A stretch of 37,961 bases of DNA, taken from positions 1 to 37,961 of the IMG/VR virus record IMGVR_UViG_3300042937_000072; one strand, given 5' to 3'. The notes under the pieces are model-generated. The model had not been told where the DNA came from, did no database searches, and saw only the letters and a list, made by a program, of their open reading frames with translations. The position numbers and the translations under genes were made by a program. Shown one piece after another: positions 14,300-22,434 of this stretch; within the stretch, counting starts at the first letter, position 1; each line of letters opens with the position of its first letter. The stretch comes from a virus.

Positions 14300-14597
14300 A
14301 GTTTATCGATTCATTTATGATTCTGAGTTTGACACTGAAGAGCCTACGACATATCCAGAGGCTTCGACTGTTAAGGTACGTCACTACTTTGCAGACTTCA
14401 CTGCATGGCCTACGATTCTCCACGAGTTCTGTAAGTTCTTGGAGGCTACTGGCTACAGCGGAGTGATGGAGCGTGTTGTTCTAAAAGATCCTTATGAGAT
14501 GGAGAGGGACGGGTTATTCGAGACTATTGGACCTAATCAGTACATTGCAACTGTACATGAAGAGCCTTTAGATAACGAAGACAAGGACGCTAACTGA
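14292..14597 (+). CDS. Hypothetical protein (101 aa)
   Basis: The start overlaps the resolvase gene by 8 bases, with AAGGAG well placed. The protein has an aromatic N-terminal half (VYRFIYDSEFD, HYFADFTAWPTILHEFCKF) and an acidic C-terminus. No family is recognised. Its place in the nucleotide-metabolism/replication string suggests a co-expressed accessory factor. Confidence 0.65.
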   Translation: MSKVYRFIYDSEFDTEEPTTYPEASTVKVRHYFADFTAWPTILHEFCKFLEATGYSGVMERVVLKDPYEMERDGLFETIGPNQYIATVHEEPLDNEDKDAN

Positions 14598-15364
14598 TGA
14601 CTGTTCATGCCATAATCCCCGACTGCCAAGTCAAGGACGGTGTTGATCTTAGTTATCTGACATGGGTAGGTCAATATCTTGTAGAGAAGAAACCTGATGT
14701 GATTGTACAGATTGGGGACTTTGCAGATATGCCTAGCCTGTCTAGCTACGATGTTGGTAAGAAGTCCTTTGAAGGCAGACGGTACAAGACTGATATCGAA
14801 GTTACTAATAAAGCTATGGAGATGCTGTTAGCACCTATTAAGGAACATAATGAACGAGCAAAGAGAAACAAGGAACGACAGTACAAACCAAGAATGGTCC
14901 TCACTCTTGGAAATCATGAAGAAAGAATTTCCAGAGCTGTCGAAGGAGACCCTAAACTGGATGGAACTATTAGTCTCAGCGACCTTAACTACGAACATCA
15001 TGGTTGGGAAGTTATACCGTTCCTTGAACCTATTGTTATTGATGGGGTTGTGTACGCTCATTATTTTACTTCTGGCGTTATGGGGCGTGCTGTAGCCTCT
15101 GCTGCGGCTCTCCTAGCTAAGAAGCATATGTCCTCAGTGATGGGCCATGTGCAGAACAGACAGATAGCCTACTCTAATCGTGCTGATGGTACGCAGATCA
15201 CTGGTCTCTTTAGTGGCTGCTGCTACCTGCATGACGAGGACTATCTAGGTAGTCAGGGCAACAAGTACTGGCGTGGCATATGGCTGTTGCATGAAGTAAC
15301 TAACGGCAGCTTCGATGAGATGCCAGTATCTCTTAACTATTTAAGGAAGAAGTATGAGCATTGA
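14597..15364 (+). CDS. Calcineurin-like metallophosphoesterase
   Basis: The 255-residue protein shows metallophosphoesterase motifs in order: IPDCQVKDG near the start, IQIGDFADMPSLSSYD (about 37-52), LTLGNHEERISR (about 97) and VMGHVQNRQIAY (about 180). The family hydrolyses phosphomono- or diesters with two metal ions. Close relatives are common in podophages next to replication genes, with unknown substrate. The usual second residue of the first motif (His in DxH) is replaced here by Gln in DCQ, as I remember for this phage subfamily. It overlaps the next gene by 11 bases. Confidence 0.85.
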   Translation: MTVHAIIPDCQVKDGVDLSYLTWVGQYLVEKKPDVIVQIGDFADMPSLSSYDVGKKSFEGRRYKTDIEVTNKAMEMLLAPIKEHNERAKRNKERQYKPRMVLTLGNHEERISRAVEGDPKLDGTISLSDLNYEHHGWEVIPFLEPIVIDGVVYAHYFTSGVMGRAVASAAALLAKKHMSSVMGHVQNRQIAYSNRADGTQITGLFSGCCYLHDEDYLGSQGNKYWRGIWLLHEVTNGSFDEMPVSLNYLRKKYEH

Positions 15365-15680
15365 TAACGCAACACCTAATGACTGGTATGTGGCTTACCG
15401 CAAACACGCTGATGTCAAGACACTAGATGATTATATCAAGACTAAACAGATTGGAGGAGATCACTACAAAGGCACTAACATACAGTCTTGGGATGTCTTC
15501 CTTGACTGGGGCCTAGACCCTTGGGCCTGCAATGTGATTAAGTATGTGCAGCGTCATCGCAAGAAAGCAGGTAAGCAGGATCTTGAAAAGGCAAAGCACT
15601 ACCTAGAGTTCATGATAGACAACTACGATAAGATTGGTGGCAAGTATTATGATTGGAACACTAAAGATAAACTGGAGTGA
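15354..15680 (+). CDS. DUF3310 protein
   Basis: The 108-residue protein contains the DUF3310 signature: QIGGDHYKG, IQSWDVFLDWGLDPWACNVI, KYVQRHRKKAGKQDLEKAKHYLEF. The family is frequent in phages and often annotated as a nucleotide kinase, without firm proof. It lies ahead of the ribonucleotide reductase gene, consistent with a link to nucleotide supply. AAGGAAG precedes the ATG. Confidence 0.85.
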   Translation: MSIDNATPNDWYVAYRKHADVKTLDDYIKTKQIGGDHYKGTNIQSWDVFLDWGLDPWACNVIKYVQRHRKKAGKQDLEKAKHYLEFMIDNYDKIGGKYYDWNTKDKLE

Positions 15681-16638
15681 CGCAGATAGGGACTACAAGA
15701 AAGGGCAGAACCTAATCCGTAAAGGCGATTGGGCCAACGGGTTTAAACTACACGAGCTTCGGTCCCTACCTGATGCCTTCTGGAATCCCAATGCTAAGTT
15801 CCCAGGAGTTAGAAGTAACTTCGATAGAGCTACGGTGTGGATGCCGGGACAGAACATCAAGGGGCGTAGTGTTATCATCTGGTCAGAGGCTGGCTGGGGA
15901 GATATGCTTCAGTTCTCTCGATTCATTCCTATGATCAAACAGCTAACCAACGAGGTCTTCTGTGTCTACCCTGACGAGATAGCACCACTTCTCCGAAGGA
16001 TGGATACTAGGTTAGAGTTCAGTAAGAACCCTCGTGACTGCCCTCCATCGTCCTTTAGGATCAAGATGATGTCTATGCCCTACCTGCTGATGGAGCATGG
16101 TCTGTTGCCTGCAGAGCCTGTTGAACGGTGGTTTGGTGCAGAGGGTCTGTACCGTAACCCTGAGATAGTGGCTCCTAAGCGCAGCAAGCCCTTGGTAGGC
16201 ATCTTTTATAATACTGATAACAAGTCTTGGAACATGGCTGCAAAGCAGATTCCTAAAGACGTAGTAGATGAGTTTGTTCTAAGACACCCTGAGTATGACT
16301 TTGTGTCCTTGCAGGTTGGGGAAGGGTTCCTAGATAGTTTTAAGTGGGTTGACACAGCAAATAAAATCCAGACACTAGATGCTGTTATATCTGTGGATTC
16401 TGCTATCGCCCACTGTGCTGCAAGTGTTGGGGTCAAGACTCTGAACCTAGTAGGTGACGAGAACATGGCCTGTTGGAGATGGTATCCTGTCGCTGAGAAG
16501 ACCTACTGGTACGACACTATGACTACCGTATGGTGGGATCACTATGCTGACTGGGATACTGGTCTAGAGAAGGCGGTTAGTTATCTGCCACAAGTAGTTA
16601 GTAAAAAGCGTAGCAAACCTAAGAAAAGTGTGGTATAA
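15649..16638 (+). CDS. GT9-like glycosyltransferase with TPR-like N-terminus
   Basis: The 329-residue protein resembles the GT-B domain found in TPR-glycosyltransferase (heptosyltransferase-like, GT9) proteins. Residues about 5-35 look like one TPR unit (YKKGQNLIRKGDWANGFKLH); then come VIIWSEAGWGDMLQFSRFIP (about 67) and VGIFYNTDNKSWN (about 180). The donor-site-like segment AVISVDSAIAHCAASVGVKT (about 240) is followed by ACWRWYP. The ATG at 15649 is preferred to a TTG at 15634; both lie inside the DUF3310 gene. It may modify virion or host glycans. It overlaps no downstream gene. Confidence 0.75.
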   Translation: MIGTLKINWSDADRDYKKGQNLIRKGDWANGFKLHELRSLPDAFWNPNAKFPGVRSNFDRATVWMPGQNIKGRSVIIWSEAGWGDMLQFSRFIPMIKQLTNEVFCVYPDEIAPLLRRMDTRLEFSKNPRDCPPSSFRIKMMSMPYLLMEHGLLPAEPVERWFGAEGLYRNPEIVAPKRSKPLVGIFYNTDNKSWNMAAKQIPKDVVDEFVLRHPEYDFVSLQVGEGFLDSFKWVDTANKIQTLDAVISVDSAIAHCAASVGVKTLNLVGDENMACWRWYPVAEKTYWYDTMTTVWWDHYADWDTGLEKAVSYLPQVVSKKRSKPKKSVV

Positions 16639-16639
16639 T
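16629..16639 (+). promoter_or_regulatory. Possible extended -10 promoter before the RNR gene
   Basis: TGTGGTATAAT has a perfect -10 and TGG extension and matches the same 11 bases of promoter P2, but the -35 region (TAGCAA at 17 bases) is poor. Transcription would start just after the ATG of the 54-residue gene, so it could only serve the reductase gene. Confidence 0.3.
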
Positions 16640-16641
16640 AT

Positions 16642-16806
16642 ATGGCCTTAACATTAGAAGAGATAAAGGAGCGAATGAAAAGATGGGATGAGTTAACGCT
16701 CATAGAGGAGTTGTCAATCCGTTCAGAGGATATAGTTGAAAGGTTTGATGATATTATTGAAGAAAAAGCAGACAGATTAGAGTCGCTAGTTAATTGGGAA
16801 GAATAA
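16642..16806 (+). CDS. Small acidic helical protein (54 aa)
   Basis: The frame (MALTLEEIKERMKRWDELTL...) ends six bases before the reductase gene and fills the gap completely. It is a Glu-rich helix containing SEDIVERFDDIIEEKADRLE. Similar short proteins with a DIVERF-type core occur in other podophages. The function is unknown. Confidence 0.6.
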   Translation: MALTLEEIKERMKRWDELTLIEELSIRSEDIVERFDDIIEEKADRLESLVNWEE

Positions 16807-16811
16807 TAGAT

Positions 16812-18701
16812 ATGGATTACTATCAACAGTTTATTGCAAAGAGTCGATACAGTCGATTCCTGCCAGAGAAGAATCGCCGTGAACACTGGGAAGAATCAGT
16901 AGACCGATACTTTACCTTTATGTTTAACCACTTGGAAGAGAAGTACAAGTTTTCTCCTAACAATGACCTACGCCTAGAGCTTATCAGTGCTGTCAAGAAC
17001 CTGGATGTTATGCCATCCATGAGGGCTATCATGACCGCAGGCAAGGCACTAGACCGTGACAACACTGCTGGTTATAACTGCAGCTATCTGCCTATCGATG
17101 ACCCTAAAGCATTCGATGAGGCTATGTACATTCTCCTGTGTGGTACAGGTGTAGGCTTTTCTGTGGAGCATAAATATGTTAATCAATTACCTGAAGTGCC
17201 AGATCAGTTGTTTGATTCTCAAACTACTATTTCTGTTGCGGATTCCAAAGAAGGGTGGGCTAAAGCACTACGCCAACTCATCGCTTTACTATACTCTGGG
17301 GAAGTGGCAAGATACGACCTTAGTAGAATTAGACCTGCAGGAACCAGGCTCAAAACTTTTGGAGGACGTGCCTCTGGTCCCGGACCTTTGGATGAGCTTT
17401 TTAAGTTCACTATCTCCAAGTTCAGAGGAGCAGTTGGTAGAAAACTTACATCAATCGAGTGTCATGATCTTCTCTGCAAAATCGGGGAAGTTGTTGTTGT
17501 CGGTGGGGTACGAAGGAGTGCAATGATCAGTCTGTCTGATCTCGAAGATGACCGTATGAGGAGCGCAAAGAGTGGAAACTGGTGGGAACAAACAGGACAT
17601 AGAGCCTTGGCTAACAACAGCGCAGCTTACATTAATAAGCCAGATATTGGACAGTTTCTCCAAGAATGGACAAGCCTTTACAACAGTCACTCTGGAGAGC
17701 GAGGAATCTTCTCACGAGAGGCAAGTCAAAGTCAAGCTGCAAAGAACGGCAGACGTAATCAGGATTATGACTTCGGAACTAATCCCTGTAGCGAAATCAT
17801 ACTACGACCCTATCAGTTCTGTAACCTCACAGAAGTCGTTGTACGGGCCGAAGATACCGTTGCAGACTTGGCTAACAAAGTACGCATCGCCACAATCTTA
17901 GGCACGTTCCAGAGCACTCTGACGCACTTCCCATATCTTCGTAAGATTTGGCAGAAGAACACTGAGGAGGAGCGTCTCTTGGGTGTTTCATTAACTGGTA
18001 TCTTAGATAATCCTTGGATGGGGAGGGTCTGTGAAAGCACTACGCAATCTCTTGAATACTTACGCGATGTCTCCGTTAATACCAACAATGAGTTTGCAAC
18101 ACGCTTGGGAATTCCTGTGTCTGCTGCGATTACTTGTGTCAAACCTAGCGGCACTGTGTCTCAACTTGTTAATTCTGCCTCTGGTATTCATACTAGACAT
18201 AGTGAGTATTATGTTCGCCGTGTTCGTGGAGATAAGAAAGATCCTCTCACGAAGTTCTTAACAGACTCAGGCATCCCTACAGAGGACTGTGTCATGAGGC
18301 CAGACAGCACTGCGGTGTTCTCTTTCCCAGTGAAAGCACCAGAGTCTTCTCGTACTCGTGTAGACTTAACAGCTATGCAGCACCTTGATCTGTGGCTAAT
18401 GTATCAGCGACACTGGTGTGAGCATAAACCATCTGTCACCATCTCTGTCAAGGAAGATGAGTGGATGGACGTAGGAGCGTGGGTGTGGAGGAACTTCGAT
18501 GAGATTAGTGGTATCTCTTTCCTGCCTTGGGATGGAGGCTCTTATCGACAAGCACCTTACGAGGAGTGTACTAAAGAGCAGTACGAGGAGCTTCTTTCAA
18601 AGATGCCTACAGAGATTGTGTGGGATAATCTTAAGGAAGAAGAGGACAACGTAGAGGGAGCGCAGACCCTAGCCTGCGTAGCGGGGCATTGTGAAATATG
18701 A
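16812..18701 (+). CDS. nrdJ: Adenosylcobalamin-dependent ribonucleoside-triphosphate reductase (class II)
   Basis: The 629-residue enzyme (ATG at 16812; an upstream TTG would overlap the previous gene) reduces ribonucleotides to deoxyribonucleotides with a B12 radical. Key residues fit the Lactobacillus leichmannii monomeric enzyme: the Cys of YNCSYLP, the loop NPCSEIILRPYQFC with Cys, Glu at +2 and Cys at +11, and a C-terminal CVAGHC pair spaced five residues apart like Cys731/Cys736. It is somewhat shorter than the 739-residue relative. It supplies dNTPs without oxygen dependence but needs cobalamin from the host. Confidence 0.93.
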   Translation: MDYYQQFIAKSRYSRFLPEKNRREHWEESVDRYFTFMFNHLEEKYKFSPNNDLRLELISAVKNLDVMPSMRAIMTAGKALDRDNTAGYNCSYLPIDDPKAFDEAMYILLCGTGVGFSVEHKYVNQLPEVPDQLFDSQTTISVADSKEGWAKALRQLIALLYSGEVARYDLSRIRPAGTRLKTFGGRASGPGPLDELFKFTISKFRGAVGRKLTSIECHDLLCKIGEVVVVGGVRRSAMISLSDLEDDRMRSAKSGNWWEQTGHRALANNSAAYINKPDIGQFLQEWTSLYNSHSGERGIFSREASQSQAAKNGRRNQDYDFGTNPCSEIILRPYQFCNLTEVVVRAEDTVADLANKVRIATILGTFQSTLTHFPYLRKIWQKNTEEERLLGVSLTGILDNPWMGRVCESTTQSLEYLRDVSVNTNNEFATRLGIPVSAAITCVKPSGTVSQLVNSASGIHTRHSEYYVRRVRGDKKDPLTKFLTDSGIPTEDCVMRPDSTAVFSFPVKAPESSRTRVDLTAMQHLDLWLMYQRHWCEHKPSVTISVKEDEWMDVGAWVWRNFDEISGISFLPWDGGSYRQAPYEECTKEQYEELLSKMPTEIVWDNLKEEEDNVEGAQTLACVAGHCEI

Positions 18702-18826
18702 TGATCGAACTAAACTTTATCTGTGGTATTATGTGTGGAGCAGAGTATGTACAAGACCCAGAGGAGGGAACAAACTACCTAGTGGTAGACTTCTTATTCC
18801 TCAGAGTTCTCTTTAGTTGGGATTAA
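18698..18826 (+). CDS. Small hydrophobic phage protein (42 aa)
   Basis: ATG at 18698 overlaps the reductase stop. The peptide (MMIELNFICGIMCGAEYV..., ending NYLVVDFLFLRVLFSWD) is of a type common at the end of phage early operons, with a C-terminal hydrophobic LVVDFLFLRVLF stretch. It is the last rightward gene and runs 33 bases into the 3' end of the leftward endolysin gene. Confidence 0.6.
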   Translation: MMIELNFICGIMCGAEYVQDPEEGTNYLVVDFLFLRVLFSWD

Positions 18827-19294
18827 GTACATATCTCTCTCGTGCTTCCTGCGCTTAACTAGGCCGGGAAGCTCTTTACCACCTGCCTTGGTCCACGCAA
18901 GGAAAGCATCAGCAGCGGCTTCGTATTCGCCTCTGTTGTGCTTCATCCTTATCGTGGATCTTTGCAGGTTTCCCAGCCCCACATTGAAGCTAAAGCTAAC
19001 CAAGGCATCAAACCGACCTTGGGTAAGTCCTGTAGGGCATAGTCTAAGTACACCTCGCTCGAATGTAGCCAAGTCTTCTGCGAGGATTCTATCCACTTCA
19101 GCCATTGACAAAACTCTATCCCACCCATCAGGGATACTAAGTCCTTTGCGTTCATTGAATGGTGTCCTTATGTGGTAAGGATCAATAACGTGCCCAACGC
19201 CAACAGTCCACAGTAGAGCAGGACAGCGATAGGGACGAAGTCGTACTCCTTCATCTTTCTTTATCCCTTCTATGCATTCCTTACTTACCTTCAC
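18794..19294 (-). CDS. Endolysin, GH24 lysozyme (muramidase)
   Basis: The 166-residue T4-lysozyme-type enzyme cleaves the glycan backbone of peptidoglycan. The catalytic pattern is Glu15, Cys24, Thr30 within EGVRLRPYRCPALLWTVGVGH. This E-8aa-(D/C)-5aa-T motif has Cys where T4 has Asp20, a natural variant. Downstream, FDALVSFSFNVGLG (about 95) and a Trp/Lys-rich C-terminus are typical. No signal peptide or membrane anchor is seen, so release should depend on the holin encoded next to it. The start is GTG, overlapping the holin gene by 4 bases. Confidence 0.93.
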   Translation of the reverse strand: MKVSKECIEGIKKDEGVRLRPYRCPALLWTVGVGHVIDPYHIRTPFNERKGLSIPDGWDRVLSMAEVDRILAEDLATFERGVLRLCPTGLTQGRFDALVSFSFNVGLGNLQRSTIRMKHNRGEYEAAADAFLAWTKAGGKELPGLVKRRKHERDMYLIPTKENSEE

Positions 19295-19794
19295 TTCTTA
19301 GCCCAGCCCCTAGAGCCAAACCAGAATCCTATGATACCGCCCAGCATAGCCATCTCATCGGAGGAGAAGATCAACTCAGCTACCTTCTCTAGATCACCCA
19401 CCGAGGCCACTAATCCGGGCATAGTGAAGATGTTCCAAGCCAGCCAAGCATTGATAGCTATTAGCTCTAGGACGAACAGATAGGTCACTGTAGGCCTTAC
19501 TGTGCCTACATAGTTAACCACCCACTTGGAAGCTTTGTCGAGGACCTTCTTGTCGTGATCTAGGGCTGCTACGGTCATCTGTGCCTCAGACTGCATAGCC
19601 ACCTGATCAGTCCTAATCTCCTCAATCTTCTGCTGGGCTATGAAGCCCCTCTCAGCCAGGGCTAGTTCACGCTCAGTCTGGATACGAGCTAGGTCTAGTT
19701 CTTGTTTCTTATCGTTCTTGTCTTGAAAGAAGTCTAAGACTCTAGGTAGACCAGAGATAAGAAGACCACCAAGTGTAGATATTAGGGACAGCAT
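19291..19794 (-). CDS. Probable holin (3-TM, GTA-type)
   Basis: The 167-residue membrane protein has an N-terminal hydrophobic segment (MLSLISTLGGLLISGLPRVL), a long charged helix (about 25-85) and two C-terminal spans (YLFVLELIAINAWLAW and MLGGIIGFWFGSRGW). This is the layout of the 'holin of 3TMs' family known from gene-transfer agents and phages. It directly precedes and overlaps the endolysin gene. It should form lesions in the inner membrane that let the endolysin out. Confidence 0.75.
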   Translation of the reverse strand: MLSLISTLGGLLISGLPRVLDFFQDKNDKKQELDLARIQTERELALAERGFIAQQKIEEIRTDQVAMQSEAQMTVAALDHDKKVLDKASKWVVNYVGTVRPTVTYLFVLELIAINAWLAWNIFTMPGLVASVGDLEKVAELIFSSDEMAMLGGIIGFWFGSRGWAKK

Positions 19795-19803
19795 AGCAAC
19801 TCC

Positions 19804-20244
19804 TTAAGGCTTATAGCCCATGACATAGGCAAAACTAACTAGGATGAAAGCAGTTATAAAGCAGTACCACTTGAGCATTCCAAGCTTGTGTAGGTCTCTA
19901 CCAAACTCATCAGTTAAATCCTTGTTGTCCTTAAGGATTCTTTGCTGGATGACCTCTACCTCTTCCCAAGCAGCCTGACCGTGCTTCTCAATGATGTCCT
20001 GCTTAAGTTCGTCTTGTAGTTTCTTGATTTCGTATACACCACGCCACTCCTCTACAGCAGAGAAGACAGAAGTATCTGATGGTCTCTTCTTTTGCTTACG
20101 GCGGTAGGCATCTCTAGCCTGGATCTCAGACTTACCAAGGTCCTGAATGTCCTTAGTAACAGCCTCTAGCTCCTTACCGACAGCTAAAGCTTCCCTAATG
20201 CCAGAGACAGCAGCCTTGGCAGCTTGTGTTACTGGTTCACTCAT
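19804..20244 (-). CDS. Coiled-coil protein with C-terminal membrane span
   Basis: The 146-residue protein has an N-terminal Ala-rich helix, a long charged coiled-coil region (about 25-115) and one C-terminal hydrophobic span (WYCFITAFILVSFAYVMGY). It lies next to the holin gene, so a lysis role is possible (for example a spanin-like or holin-modulating protein), but the tail-anchor layout differs from an i-spanin, whose span is N-terminal. It could also be a virion component ejected into the membrane. Confidence 0.65.
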   Translation of the reverse strand: MSEPVTQAAKAAVSGIREALAVGKELEAVTKDIQDLGKSEIQARDAYRRKQKKRPSDTSVFSAVEEWRGVYEIKKLQDELKQDIIEKHGQAAWEEVEVIQQRILKDNKDLTDEFGRDLHKLGMLKWYCFITAFILVSFAYVMGYKP

Positions 20245-20247
20245 GGA

Positions 20248-22422
20248 TTACTCCATTGGGGTTATCGGCTGTCCTACGGTCTGCACTGCGACCACACGCT
20301 GTAGAAAGTCTTGTATATCTGGTGGTAGTTTCTTATATATTGCTGTTATAGCCTTAGCCGAATTAGGCTGTTGCATAAAGATAGCAAGTTGGTTAGTATC
20401 TAAGAATAACTCAGAAGCTCTCTGCCTAATCTCATTTTGAGCATTCTTATTAAGTGCTTTTAACAAAAAGTTACCAATAGCAGCAGTACGGCTTAAGAGT
20501 TGAGGTAATTCTGGAGTATCCACTTCATCCATTCCTGATATCCTAGCTTTTCCCATCAATCTGCCTGCTTTAGCATTACGTTGTAAATCTGCTAAAACAG
20601 AATTCATAGCCTTTCTTTCTGATTCAGATAGAATCTCTCCAGGAGTCTCATACCTAGCACCGCCTGTTGCTCTTTTAATTGTAGAAGCAGCGTCTTTGAC
20701 CGCTGTTGCAAAAGCACCTGCTCTTTCCGTATCTCCCAGAGAAGTACGAAGTTTTTCAGCCAAAGCTTGACCAATCTCCATACGGTTAATCTTTTCAGAG
20801 TATGCAGTATATTCTTTTAGATAGTCATTCCACTTGACTCCACCGGCAGACTCGATAGCATTGTCCATAGACTTTCTAATAGAAATCTCTAAGTTTGCTA
20901 ATCGTTTAGTTACAGGAGAACCAGACTCTTCTGCAAACTTCTTAATATCTGTTGCAAGTTCTTTACGAATAGTATATAGATCCCTAGAGTCTATAACACC
21001 ATTAGGTGTAGCCTTATTAATAAGTTTATCTTGCAGACTTAAAAGACTTTTCTCTGCTATCTCTGACCGCTCTCCAGGAGTTTTTAGAATGTTGCCAATT
21101 TTATCCAATAAAGGATTAATCTTTAAAGAATAAAAACCTTCATCTTCTAAGCTTTGAAGTTGTAGTTTTTTAAAATTAACTTCAGCAAGCCTTTGAGAAG
21201 CAATATCACCAGCATCTTTTGCAGCATCAATAGCTTCTGCAGCCCTATCAATATTTGGACGATATTTACTAGAGACTCGTGGAAGACCAGGAACTGGGGT
21301 AAAAGGTTGTTGTGCTAACACACCTTGTTCAGCAGCCCTTGCTTGCATTTGTCCTTCTAACTGCCTAGCCTGTGCTCTGCTAATTTCACGAGCAGCAATA
21401 TCAGCCTCTAAACCAGGAGCTAATTGACCAGCAATGTTCGCTTGCTCTAAAGCCTCTTGACGCATAGGAGCAGTTCTGGCCTCTCTTAATGCGCTCATCA
21501 TTGGAGCAGCAGTCTCGTCTGCCCCTAGAGCAGCTAATCGAGCAGCTTCTTGTTCTGCCTCACGAACAGCAAACAAGGGAGCAGTGTTGGCTGCTTGATC
21601 TAATTCTAATTGTCGTTGAAAAGCAGCTAGTCCAGTTGCTCCTGGAACTTCAGCAACAGCTTCTGCAGCAGTAGGACGAGAACCAGGAACTAACTCATCA
21701 GCATTACGAAGAGCAGTCATAACTTGATCACGCTCTGGACCAGATAGTTTATTTAAGAAGTTACGAAGAATTGTGTCACGGCCTTCTTGCGACATAGGAC
21801 GAACAAACTCACGAAGGAAGTTTACTCCTCCTGTTACTCCTTGAATACCACCTTCTAATAAACCACCAGTAACGGCTCCTAATCCTAATTGACGAATCTT
21901 CTCATCGGCAAACTCAACATCTTTTTCTAGTACTGGCTGTAGAGCAGCACCAGCAGCTCCTGCTCCAGCGGCTTGCCTAACCCTAGCCAGTCTTCCCGTT
22001 CCGCCGACAGCACGAACAGCAGCAGCTCCAGCAGCTAAAGGAGCAGGGCTAATTATATTTCCTACTAAACGACCATACTCATAATCTGTCTCGCCTCTAC
22101 TGGCACGCTGTGTTTGATACTTTTCTTCTTCCTTAGCTACAAGCTTTCTTTGTTCTTCGCTAACTAATTGACGAACAGCATTGATAGGGTCCATCACAGC
22201 ACCCCGTACAACCTGCCTAGTGAAAGGCTCAAACAAGTCAGAAATACTTGTAGGAGCAGGTCTTCCTCTTACAAGAGGTTGCTCTTGTCTTTCCGCTGGT
22301 GCTGTAACACCGCCTTTATATAGCTCTTTAGCCTTTGCTATTACTTCTTCCTGTGAAGCGCCTTCTGGACCTTGTAACGTAATCGTAGACCCATCAGGTG
22401 CTCTTACGGTATATGTAGCCAT
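20248..22422 (-). CDS. Large internal virion or DNA-ejection protein
   Basis: The 724-residue protein opens with a short motif (YTVRAPDGSTITLQGPEGAS, then EEVIAKAKELY) that recurs at the N-termini of phage structural proteins. Residues about 100-200 are Ala/Gly-rich and partly hydrophobic. The rest is a long run of charged helices. Size, composition and position between tail and lysis genes fit the internal core proteins (T7 gp14-gp16 or P22 gp16/gp20 roles) that enter the host envelope. No transglycosylase motif is evident. The assignment rests on context. Confidence 0.65.
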   Translation of the reverse strand: MATYTVRAPDGSTITLQGPEGASQEEVIAKAKELYKGGVTAPAERQEQPLVRGRPAPTSISDLFEPFTRQVVRGAVMDPINAVRQLVSEEQRKLVAKEEEKYQTQRASRGETDYEYGRLVGNIISPAPLAAGAAAVRAVGGTGRLARVRQAAGAGAAGAALQPVLEKDVEFADEKIRQLGLGAVTGGLLEGGIQGVTGGVNFLREFVRPMSQEGRDTILRNFLNKLSGPERDQVMTALRNADELVPGSRPTAAEAVAEVPGATGLAAFQRQLELDQAANTAPLFAVREAEQEAARLAALGADETAAPMMSALREARTAPMRQEALEQANIAGQLAPGLEADIAAREISRAQARQLEGQMQARAAEQGVLAQQPFTPVPGLPRVSSKYRPNIDRAAEAIDAAKDAGDIASQRLAEVNFKKLQLQSLEDEGFYSLKINPLLDKIGNILKTPGERSEIAEKSLLSLQDKLINKATPNGVIDSRDLYTIRKELATDIKKFAEESGSPVTKRLANLEISIRKSMDNAIESAGGVKWNDYLKEYTAYSEKINRMEIGQALAEKLRTSLGDTERAGAFATAVKDAASTIKRATGGARYETPGEILSESERKAMNSVLADLQRNAKAGRLMGKARISGMDEVDTPELPQLLSRTAAIGNFLLKALNKNAQNEIRQRASELFLDTNQLAIFMQQPNSAKAITAIYKKLPPDIQDFLQRVVAVQTVGQPITPME

Positions 22423-22434
22423 TTTATTCCTTAG

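Noticed and set aside
15634-15648. TTG start for the glycosyltransferase-like gene
   Set aside because: The extra five residues lie deeper in the DUF3310 gene and add nothing recognisable; the ATG at 15649 is simpler.
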